Source: Rhabditophanes sp. KR3021 (lineage: Eukaryota > Nematoda > Chromadorea > Rhabditida > Alloionematidae). Taken from it: 64,000 nt of DNA. Under the pieces are notes generated by a model, which was given only the letters and a program-made list of their open reading frames with translations, did no database searches and had not been told where the DNA came from. The stretch spans positions 3,472,001 through 3,536,000 of the forward strand of contig CAUJLY010000002.1 of NCBI GenBank assembly GCA_963281155.1, in the 5' to 3' direction. This document shows positions 48,237-60,200 of this stretch, piece by piece. The translations under genes were made by a program, and so were the position numbers. Within the stretch, counting starts at the first letter, position 1, and each line of letters starts with the position of its first letter.

Positions 48237-50364
48237 TATAAACTAAGCAGTCAGATAACTTTAACTAAACGAAGAAGTTATTTATTAAAAAAAATATAAA
48301 ATGATATAAGTAACGTATAATTAAAGAATTTGAAAAATTATTGGGGAAGTTGCATATTTTTATACTTGTGTTTGAAATGAACGGCAGGTATGTGTCTAAC
48401 TAATAATTATAGATACGAATATTTTACACAAACACATATCCTATAAATCTACAACTGTTAGGTATATTTATTCGAGAGTAATAACAAATAAAAAGCTAAA
48501 ATAATTTAATATGAATAGCCAACGGCCTAGCATTTCGTTTAGTATACCCTAATAGTTTGTGGTGCTTCTATATGCCTAATGTTTTAATTTGATTGCAATA
48601 TTTCCCTTTAAATTTTAAAGCATAAATATGTAAGCTTCCTACTTGAAAGTTGCTCAACTCTGTTATATAAATAACTTTTGGAAGAAATATAAGGATTAGC
48701 GAGAGAAAAGAAAGATAATCTTGCGCTTCAACTTTATGAGCTAACTATTTTAAAAAATAGACAATCCTGAATGTGTCTCTGGGTAATTGGCAATAAAAGA
48801 TTAACCATCACAAAATGTTTGTTTGGAACAAAGTTGAATTAAACGCAGCTGACAAAAAAGTGACACCAAAATGTGTTTGCTATATAAACTTGACTAACTA
48901 ATTAATGATAAACTGGAGAAAAATAAAAATGGGGAAGTATAGGAGTATAAAAACAAGGAGGTTAATTTGCAGCATCCAGTTTCTTATCACTCAAGCTTTA
49001 TTGATTATGCAACTTTAATCGCTTTTGTTAACAATATACGAATCAAATATAGTGTAGGTGCAAAAATGGACATTGAAGAGGATGAAAGTTAGTTAATACT
49101 CTAAATTTCTAATAAAGCACTTAAAAAACTTTAGTATGGGAATGGCAACAAACATAATGAATATGTATAGATAATGCAGATAATAAGAGAGTACAATTAA
49201 CCACATACCCAAGATCCGAACCTTTTAATCGCCATAACAACTACCTTTATTATTAGTTTTATCTCACTCGGTCATCTAAAACCAATAATAACATTTTATC
49301 TAATGGGAGAAGGGATCTTTACGAGTACGAGAGTAACGAATCATGCATATAGATGTATTGTTGTAGTAACGACTTCAGAAATATCATCTGAGATCTGGTG
49401 AAAGAGAATAAATTCAATAATGTCAATGTCGTTTGAATTAACCATTCACCCACAAATATTAAAAACAAAAATTAGGGTAGGCTGAATAACAGCACTCAAA
49501 AATGAATGAGTAATTCACCTTTCACTCAAAATCGAAGCATAAGTAAATCAAATGATGTCTATTCAAATAAAAATTCATGCTTTAAAAAAAGAGATAAAAT
49601 AATATTGCTCAGGAATAGCCAAAGAAGTATAAAATCATGTAAGTGAATAAGACTTAGCAAAAGAATTAAAGATGACCAAAAATTAATCTATATTTTTATA
49701 ATGTAAATAGAAACATCTTCACATCTTCATATACATTTTTTATATTCAAGCTTAGAATGTCAAACTTAACCATGTCTATCATTACAATGAGTGATTGTCC
49801 ACTGATGTAGTGAAGTTGGTTATATCTTCCAAAAAATATAAACTACAAATAAATAAAGGTGAAAACAACTAATATAATCCTGATTAATGTTATTCAGTTG
49901 GAGATATTTTATAAATTGTAGAATAAAATTGAGTTATATATTGTGTAATAAATTGAGTCAAAAATAGTGTCATAAATTGCGGTATGAATTTATTCCAAAT
50001 TGTATAATATCTTATAAAACTACGTTGTAATCATTTCGTTTATAAGACAAAAATACTAAAAACATCGTTGTAATTGTTAGCAGCTGTTAATTTAGAATAA
50101 ATCAGAAAGAATTTGCAATCTTAATATCATTGTAGACTTGTTTCGCAACTCGAGAATTCAATATTTGTGAATATTTAACGTCCACAAAGTTTTTTAATCA
50201 AGCAGCAAATGATATCAAATCAAGAATGTATTTAGTTAGTATTAAATAACAACTAAATAATTACAACTAAATATTCAAACACGAGCAAGTCCATTGTTTA
50301 TTAACATAGACTTCTAAAGTTATCCAATAGTTAGGAAAACACACACACATTCAAATAATAGTTA
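48237..50364. other. 2.1-kb intergenic region upstream of LASP
   Basis: AT-rich sequence between the LASP start and the 3' end of the small membrane gene at 50365, both on the minus strand. No convincing ORF, repeat array or RNA gene is seen. It presumably contains the LASP promoter. Confidence 0.5.
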
Positions 50365-50706
50365 TTAATAAGTTAGTTCACTATCTGGTTGAATATAGTT
50401 TTCCAACAATGATGATTTAAGTAATGTAGTAGGATTACTAGCTTTTGAATCTAAGCTTGCTGAATCCGTTGTTTTAGAAATTTTCTTTGGTTTCGATCTT
50501 AAAGAAGTTCTCTTCACAGACCCTGAAACAGTTTTCCTTTTTAAGAATTCTATTTTGGCTTTAACATCATTTTGAAGACTAGTGTTGTTACATTTAATTT
50601 TTTCCATGCCATCTTTATCTTTCTTAGCTTTGATACAATTCGCTCTACATTTTTTGATTAGAATAAATATTCCAAACAAAAGTAAAACCTGTGAACACAA
50701 AAACAA
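50365..50706 (-). CDS. Putative type-III membrane protein with a Lys/Ser-rich tail
   Basis: The frame encodes an N-terminal hydrophobic helix (VLLLFGIFILI), a KKCRANC stop-transfer, then a basic, Ser-rich tail of about 85 residues. A good 3' splice site (TTTTTGTGTTCACAG|GTTTTAC) falls inside the first codons, so the true start is probably in an upstream exon. MEDSLASNSNK at about 50785-50753 would fit in phase but would need a non-GT donor (AAG|GAGTAT). Product unknown. Confidence 0.45.
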   Translation of the reverse strand: MFLCSQVLLLFGIFILIKKCRANCIKAKKDKDGMEKIKCNNTSLQNDVKAKIEFLKRKTVSGSVKRTSLRSKPKKISKTTDSASLDSKASNPTTLLKSSLLENYIQPDSELTY

Positions 50707-50819
50707 ACCAATTAACTAATTAAGATCCGTGGTTCGCTGATAATATACTCCTTATTTGAATTTGACGCGAGGCTGTCCTCCATGACGGCAAAATAACATG
50801 TAACTATTCTGACATCATA

Positions 50820-51273
50820 TCTCTCTTATTAAGCATGAAAATTTGAATTACAATTTACTCAAATTTTGTGACACTCACACACTAATTTTTATATATTTAT
50901 ATTTATGGCTTCAGGTTTAGTCGTATTCAACATATAATGTCTGTCCGCCCGACATAAAGTCATCACCAGCAAATTGATACGAAACAAGTATTAGCAAGCA
51001 TCTAATTGTATATCTACAACGTATGGGTTAGTAAATGGACATCAGTAATAAGAGTACGTACATACACTTTATAATGAAAGCACAACACATTGTATAATAA
51101 ATGTACGTACATACACACTTTATAGTAAATTAATCCCTATTAAGTGACGCATTTATAATGAGAGTATAAAATATACCCAACACATTTATTTGAAACAATT
51201 AAACGTTTGTCACATGAATTTATCGTTAACAATAATAATAAAAATTAGGAAAACAATGTTTTATACAAAACAA
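50820..51273. other. AT-rich spacer between two minus-strand genes
   Basis: Contains two copies of a TACGTACATACAC-type motif (about 51050-51070 and 51100-51118) and AT-rich sequence. No gene is seen. Confidence 0.5.
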
Positions 51274-54200
51274 TTAAATCTCAGATGATTGATAATTACT
51301 TGCAGATTGAGAGGGCCTTGGCTGAAATTGATCTTGTCTGGATGATTGAATATTAGAAGAACTTGGATTATTAAAGGTGTTTGAAGAAGATGCTCCAAAA
51401 ATAGGTCTTTGAGGCGGCGATAAAGTTGAACCAAACGCCTGAGGCGCGGGTCGTGAAGCTGCGAATGCATTAGCAGCAGGAAACGAAGGTTTAACTGTAC
51501 TGCTACCTTGTGCAAATGGATTTGGTGGCGCTGCTGTAGCAAAAGGATTCGGACTTGGTGGGGCTGCAGTTGCAAATGGATTCGGAGGAGCACCAAATGT
51601 ACGTCTTGTATTATTCTGAGTAGGAGCATCATCCCATTGTCTATCAAATACCAAATCACTGACGTCTTTTGTTGTTTCTCTTGATAGCAATTCCTTTTTG
51701 GTGGGATCTTCTGCGCGCATGCTAACTTGTCTTCTTCTTTTTGATCTGATATTTTTCCCAGCCTCAACTTGCTCCTTCTCAAACTTCTTTCTTCTGCCCC
51801 AAAGTATACAATAAAATATGGTTGCTATAAGAATAAACCCAAAAATGGTGAGAATCGATGTCATCCACTTTAGAGCAATCTCAAGCTGCCTACTTCTGCA
51901 CCAAACCCACGCACCTCCCGGTGATCCATCAGAATACCACGTCCCATTCACACATTGTCTTACTAAATCTCCATGTGAATAATATCGAGGCTTACAACTA
52001 AATTCAACGGTATCTCCATCGAGGTAGTTAGCCGATGGAGGAGTCTTAATCACCCCCAAATTCTTAATCAACGGCCCGCAAGAAACTAAAACTCGGGAAC
52101 CTTTTTTCTGCAGTGCTAAGAAAGCTTTGTGTTTCTTTAATGTTGTTAAGGCTATTTCTTTCTTTCCTGAAAAAAAAATATTATTGATGTTAAAAAATTT
52201 AAATAACTGTGGTGCAAGCTGCAACAACTGTATGCCAACTGTTCTTTAGTATTTTTAACATTCAATATATGAATATAGGCTGAAAGGCATTTTACGCGCC
52301 ATAATATTCAGTTATAATTTTATTTGCAACAAGATCACCACATAATTGGTGTTATTTAATCTAAAATGACTGACAAATCTCGAAAAAGAAAGACTGAAAC
52401 AATTGAACGAACTTTCAGTCAGCCGTTGAGCTAGATTAGCATTGAGGGAAAGCCCACGAAACCGTTCAAGACTGAAAGAAATCCCATTTAGGAACAGTTA
52501 GTCGTTTGTTGAAACTAACTAGTATGTCTTAAAGTTCGATTAACTTATTAATTATTTCCTTTTAAAACATGCTAACGTTGACAAAGTCCCTGAACTACCT
52601 CCTTTAATTTTAATCCATACTTCTACCTCGTTTAATTTAATAAATTTCTCAATCTATATTTTTACACGTTTTACTAAATTAAAAAACTTTCCTGTCAATA
52701 TATAATCATATTCACATTGTGCAACTCCCATACATGCAACTCTTACTTGTTCCAGTGTAATAACTCTAGAAGCATTCATATCAATTGTTGTTGGCCAATA
52801 TACAGGCATATAACTCTAAAATGAAATTATTAGTTTATTATATAAATGTTATAACTAAAATTTGAATATACTTTTTAAGAAAATAAATTTCATTCTCCTA
52901 TTTATTAACTCCATCAATTATGGTCAAAAGTCTCAAAAAACCTCAAAAACAATCAAGAAAGTCGGAAACAGTCAATTAAAAAAAGTGTCTCAACTACCGG
53001 TTCTTTTGTTGCTGAAAATTTAACTATTTAACTATTGAAAAACTCATTGTTTTAGGGTAAAGAAAATTAGTTGGGCAAGCGTTCGAACCGAATACACCGA
53101 ATTTGCCTGTTTTAGACCATATAGATCATGACAAATTAAATAACTTTACTTTGAGATTTGTAACCTATAAAGAGAATGCATTAAATGGAAAGGCAAAGCG
53201 TATTCTTCAGATTGATTTTAGTGGCAAAGAGACTGAGATTTTTGGATCTGTACTATTGGCTGCTGATAGCGATGGTATAATGGTTCTACTATATGTAAAT
53301 ATCTTGCCGATGGAAAATATTGCAATGGCTTCAGGTATGAATATTACGACGCCGAAATGCCTGAATAATTTTAATTATCTATGTTCTACTATTTTGCAAT
53401 TTTAATTAAACTCTAAAATTTTGAAAACTTTGTAAATTTTTTAAAGCCCACTTTTAAGTAAATTTTACGCCCCCCAATATTTTGCCGATGAGCCAAACAG
53501 CGAAGGATTGTAAATGGGTTTAAATGTATCTGTAAATAAGGGAGTTCCAATACGATCATTTGAACCATCAACCACCCATTTGGATCCGAATTGATCATAT
53601 ATTTGCTGTGTTACTGATGCTGAATGAGTCTGGAAATAATAAAGAACAAATAATTTAATAGTTAAATAAATTTTAATTTATAGATAGATAAACTTAATGT
53701 AAACTCTAAGTCTATAAAATGCGTTTAAAGAAAAATAATGATTATTTTAATTCAAAACATTTCATTTGATCTAATCAGGAAGACGTATTGTCAATTTTAA
53801 AATTGTAATAAACTTAAAGGTAAATATTACTTTTAAATTTGATCATAACAAAGCTATTTTTTTCAATAATAATCATGGATTCAGTGATTTGATACTGGCA
53901 TCATTTATGTTCCTACTAAACATTTACTATCATTTGATAAAGTAAATCGGAATCCTTGATCATTAATAAATTTAACTTACATCTCCAGTAACTCGGGTTG
54001 ATGTGCCAGATATTGTCGTCAAATCATCGGTCGGATCTTTATTGTATGTGCCTAGTAATCCAAGTGTAGTGTAGCATCTATTCGTTCCAACTCCTGTATC
54101 TACTGCAGAATTAGCCGTTTGCCCTGTTCGGCATGTTGTATTAAATGAGGGAGGTAAGAAAACCATTACATCAAGCATTCCGTTACTTTCCGAGACTTTC

Positions 54201-57200
54201 ACTCCAGTTCCAGACTTTAGCATGACGATGATTTCGGACATATCCATATTCAACAAAGGAGACCTCAAACTAACAGAATTAAATTGTTGGAACTTCCATT
54301 GGGGCTGATCAAAGAATCTTCTTACGCCATCCACATAAACATCCATTGCATATCTACAAAATTGATTCAATTTATAAATTTAATTTTAGTTACCTCCAAC
54401 GTCTCATTGGCTTTCTAGCAAAAATTTGAACAATTGAGGAAGAATTTTCTTGAATTGCAACTCCAGTAATTACGGTTGCATTAACGTGTGTGCGCCACAG
54501 AGTATCATCTGGCTGTTCTAGTCTCACCTGCACCATCAATTTGTGTTCAGGGTTCTCAGACATCGTCAAGACATAATAACCTTTAATTAGTCAAAGTTAA
54601 TAAGTGGTTTTTAAGTTAATTTGAATGAATAATTAATGTTGCATCAATGTAAAAGGAAACTCTATAACAACAAAATTTGCTTTATGCAAATGATGCTTAT
54701 ATTTAAATATTTACAACATATTTGACCAAATCAAAATGTCGTGTTGTCAATTTCCTCATTGTATGTATATGTAACCTTTGTTAGTAATGAACCATTTAGT
54801 CTAGATATCATATTACTTCTTTTTATGAATAAATTTTAACAGTGCAAATGAAATAACCTACCTTTTCCGGGGAAAGTATATTTCAATCCATCATATGTTA
54901 CAATATGAGGTTCCCCATACATGTATCCTAAAAAAGTTGTAAATAACTTAAACTAAATGCATACCTGCAACGGGCGGTCTGTAATCTATGCATCCGTTTG
55001 TTTGTCTTCTCCAATAGTAGAATTCGCAGTGTTGGGCATAATGGCAACACATCTGATATGGCAGCAAATCATTTTGGTAATGACTGAGTGATGGAATAAA
55101 TGGAGGAAGTTTGTAAGGATATGCTCCAAAAGCGTGTGATCTTGCGGGAGTTCCGGGTTGGAAAAACCCTAAATATTCAACTATTATAGAACAAATAAAT
55201 ATTAACTTACGCCCCTAAAATGGAAACAAACACCATTAGATTCGTATTATTACTTGTACTTCTGTTAGCTATCATTGTACCTTTGATAATAAACTGTATC
55301 GCTTACTATTAATTTTTACTATTGTGTACTATCAAATCAACGGAATGAAGAGATTACATTTTGAAATGAACTTTTAGTTATGTTTAATTTAATATGCCAT
55401 TAAAGAAAATCTCTAAATTATAACTTAAGTAATAAATCCTATAATTTTAAAATGGTGCTGATATGTTTTATCACCAAACCCTTTTAGATTACTTATAAAC
55501 ACGGATTAAGATGTTCATTTCAAACTAAAAATTAAAAAGTTACTCAAAATATAAAGCTAACTTTGTTCGTTGTAAAAGGATTCAAAATACGATCCAGATT
55601 TAAAAGTTTTTGATGTCTATTACTGTCTTGTAGCCTAGGTTAAGTAGCATAAAGCAATCACTATACTATATATATTTTTAACACTTTTAAGCCCTTGGCT
55701 CAATCAGAACAAAATCTTGCATAATCTGCGGCATTGCTAGGTTCAACATCGTCCGAGAACATCAGATACCCCTAAAAGCATTTAAAATATGACAAAATAA
55801 TGCCAACTTACTTCCGGATCATAACAACATTGCTGACTACTTCCTGGAATTATAAAATTAATTGAGATGTTGTTAAACATTAATTTTAAAGATATTGTAT
55901 ATCAGAGTATACTAAGACTTTTGTTCATTTGAAATTTTATCTTTAAGGTATTTATGTGTCAAGAAACAAAAGCGTGAGTTAATATTAAAAGATTTTTCTA
56001 ATTGCACACCTTTAGTGTATATTCTAAAGCGTTAGTACCCTTTTTGTAATTTTAAACAAATCATTAATTTACCTGTAGTTGTTGGATGAACACTTTGAAT
56101 GCAATGTCTCGCTCCTCTGAAAAATTGAAAATAAGCAAAAGTATGTTGTTGAACTAATTTAAGGCTACTCAGTTCAAGATTTGATTACTTACTTGTTGTA
56201 TGGACAAGATGTATCTCCGGCTTCGTCACAGTCCATGATTGGCATATATCTACCTAAGTCAAGCAATGCTTGCTCAAGCTTGCAAGGACAAGGCGATGCC
56301 CAAGTCAATTCTGTTACGAAATTCCGCCTCTTCCCATCATATTCAAACCATTCGATGCATAAATTGATAGCCCAATTATCTCCGTGCTCATCTTTCCAGA
56401 AGGGTCTAAATTTAAGTTAAACTGTGTTAATAAGGAAGAAAGTTACAAATTTAGCCACGGGAATGGAGTTATTTTAGACCACATTGCCCCATGCTCAGCA
56501 TTATCTGTCAATGCAACTTGCACAAAGCCGAATTGGAACCGGTCATAGGAATTTGGAATTAACATATTTCTCGTTAATTGTGCAGGTTTAAAATTATAAG
56601 ATCCAGAATTGGCTACACTTTTTGCTAATACAAAAACTTTCTCGAAGTGCGACTTATCTGAAATTAATTCGTAAAAAATACAACTTTATATTCACTCACC
56701 TGCGTCTTCCCAATAGCCCCATAAAGTCACATCGATTCTCGCACTTGTACTCCAAGTTAAATTTAGATTCTGCCATGCCATAGACAGCACATCCGCATTT
56801 GGCTGATTCCATCGATTTATAGCTTTTTCAACGTCATCTATCAACTTAACCGGCGGAGGTGCTCGATGAGGGCTAATAATATAGAATTTTCCTACAAAGG
56901 GATAACTTGCACCTCCATCTCGACTAAGCCGTACATCAACTAACCCCGTTTTATGGAACATCGGAACAACACATCGCGCACGTGCTACAGATATTCGTTT
57001 ACAATCTACAACCCATGATTCAAATGAAACTTTAATAGCATCTTTTTCTCTTAGACACGGTCCTAAAAATATGACAATTAAATCGGTCACACAAATATTA
57101 TGTCTAAATGGTAAGTCAAAACACAAAAGCACTAATTGAAATAATATTTTGGCTAATAATTTGTGATGGATAAAGGTTAGAAACTTAGGCATAACTTTCC

Positions 57201-60200
57201 AGATACATTCACAGCACCGCCTCCCTAAAATCATTTATTATTCTACGGTTGTTTTAAATTTACCAATGAAATACTCCATGGCGGGGCAGTAATAACACCT
57301 CCAGTTGAAGCGTTGGTGCATCCTGCAGGGACAATAACTTCGTCCACTCTATGAATCCATCTCCCGGGTGTTACACCGTTGGAAAAGACTCCTAATTTCC
57401 AAATACGTCCTTCCCCTGAGTAAGGAAGAGGGTAGTATCCGGTTCCATTACCACCATTGAAACCAGAATAGGCTGGATTCCCACCAAATCCATTTAAGCC
57501 ACCCTACATTTGAAATAAAATTTTAGTTTATTGTCGTTTAACGTACCGCATCCGTTGAAGATGTCCAATTTAATCTTGCATAATTGAAAATAGCAAATGT
57601 ACGAATTTCATCCGTAGCAATCACAAGTTGGAAAGTATTTTGCCAATCTTTGACATAATCGAACTGCGAAACATCAAGAGCTCTTGGTGCTCCTCCATAA
57701 CTCATTCGGAACTAAGTAAAAACTATGAAGTCGTTAATATGCTTTTGCTTACCCAAGTGACAATAAATGCATGTTCAGCTCTCCATCCATTGGCTCCTAA
57801 AAATATGGTAATGAACGCTTAAGGTTTCAGACTTGCCTGTATAACTATCTTGCACATGATTAGTAATATTGTCCAAAAGTTGAGGATCAATAACCATTCC
57901 GGGCTAAAAAGAGTTAAATCACAATGAATTTTAAATTTACTTGATTGGTTCTTCCAGGCATCTGCCGTTTTTTTCTTCCTGCAAAAGTTTGTTGCTGAGT
58001 ATTAAAGTTTTGATTAGTAAATTGCTGTTGCTGCTGATTTGTTTGAGGGTTAAAATTAGTTTGTGTATTAGTTTGTTGATTGCCGGTATTAGATCTTGTT
58101 GGATCATAAGGATTATAATATTCATCATCATCGAGTCTAGGACGATGAACCGAACGATAAAATACGTTTGAAATTTTAATTGATCCAATCCTTTGAAACG
58201 CAGCATCTGCGTAATAAGGAGCAATGAATGAATGATCACGTTCTTTTGGCCATTCCGGATTAGGAAAGGTATAAGGAGGTAAAGCATAAGAAGGCGTTGC
58301 AAATGAAACAAAGCCCATTGGATAAACAAATGTATAATTGAATCTATACCCGAAATAAGGACAATCGAATCCAAGATTTGCCTATTAAAACATAATATGA
58401 TTAGACATTCTTATTGATGATGGACTTACTTGTTTTTCACGACCAGCTTGCCCCATTAATTCTTCATCTTGAACCCACCTTCCAAAAGGATAAAGGATAT
58501 TAGTCCATCCTTCTTCTACTCTCATATCATAATCCCCACGATCCTAAATTAGCGCGTTATTAAGTCGATTATTGCTGTATAGTTAAATATACATATTAAA
58601 TACCTTCTTACTTTATAATATGTATATTTTAATTATTTGTAAGACAACTGTTTTGAACAGACGTCGCATTATTTTTGATATATTTTTAATAAATAATTTG
58701 CCTTTGTTCTTCTTTATTCAGTCTTGACTTTAAGAGGAAATCAATACCCTTCTTAAATTCAACAATTATGTTGGTCAAAAATGATGTTTGGAATAAAATT
58801 GGAACATTAATTCCCGCCAAAATAAGAGCAATTTGATGATTTTGAAAGATGCCATATGGAAATTAGAGGGGTGTGCCACCATTAAATTTCATCATATAAG
58901 GGGTATAAAAATACCATTAAATCATTTTTATTTTTTTGGCACTTCATCATGTCTAAAAGAAAGGAGTCATTTGAAGCTACTCCCTCTTCTCGGATTAAAA
59001 AGTCGAGAATAGAAGTGATTATTATCTCAGATGATGAAGATGAGAAGGAAGAAGTACATGAAACCAGATGAAGAGTGTTTTACTGAACGTCAATGACCAG
59101 ATAGATTTGAAGCAATTACCACTCAAATGTCCTTTGGAAAAAAGTGTCAGATTAGATATGATTTTTATTCTGTCAGGAAATAACTACCTGAATGTGACCA
59201 GAAATTCAAAGATGGGCCAACAATGAAAATCGGTCAATTTGACGCAACGTTTAAAGACAAGAAACTGACTAAAAAACCACTCATCTGCATCAACATTATT
59301 AAGAAGTACGTGTTCGACAATAAAGAGCTAATTGCAGGTAATTTTTGTTTTTATTTTCTATTAACAACCTTTTATTATTTTAGAAAACACGGATTGGTTT
59401 GATGAGTCCAAAAGAGGGGATATTGACTACGACCAGAGTTATATCTCCAAACTTAAAAGTCCTTTGATCAAGACATGCCAGTCTTTAGAGATGTCTACAA
59501 AAGTATTGTGAAAGTCGTCCGACCAACAAATGCTATAAAAGTTTGGACAAAGAACAATATCACCTATAATAGTGTCATTGAGATTATTTGTCGCTGTGAT
59601 GCTCCCAATTGTAATGCAAAGTACATTTATTCAAAATAACGCTTAACAACAGATTAGGTAGATTTGGACTACTGGATGAAATACATGGCTGTAATATTTA
59701 TATTTGCTTCTTGAAATAGATGGAGGTTATCATTCAACCCATCTGGTCGTCCAAATGGAGTTGCCAATTTCGAGAAACAACAAAAGCATGATCAAATGAA
59801 AAATAAGTATCGCCAAGACAATGAACTCCACTTAATCAAAATCTCCTACTCAAGGAGACAATGATGACAGATGTTCTTAGAAGATGGACTGCCGGATTTG
59901 GAAACGTTGGGTCATTGACCAAATTTTATGGGAAGAACACACAATATCAATAATGTTTGTATCTTATTTCTTTTAATAATTTAATAAAAACTTTAATTAC
60001 TTTCTAAACTTGATTGCAATATCAATAATATTTGTATCTTAATTTTTGTAATAATTTAATTAAAACTAACCAAGTTTTGGGCATAAGTTTGAAAATTTTG
60101 TCTGGCAGTTTGACGCTTTTTGCGAATTTTTGGAGTGAACTCTGAATCTTTTTGCTGATCCATTTTTAGTGCTCGTCTCACTTCTTCATTGTATTGCTTC

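Noticed and set aside
51261..51782. Leu/Gln-rich 173-codon minus-strand ORF
   Set aside because: It is a shadow of the Mesh-like cytoplasmic tail in another frame.
53060..53100. tRNA-like GTTCGAACC segment
   Set aside because: It is part of the HNH coding sequence; no cloverleaf can be drawn around it. No tRNA was recognised anywhere in the window.
57937..58374. Ile/Leu-rich minus-strand ORF of 145 codons
   Set aside because: Out-of-frame shadow of the NIDO exon of the Mesh-like gene.
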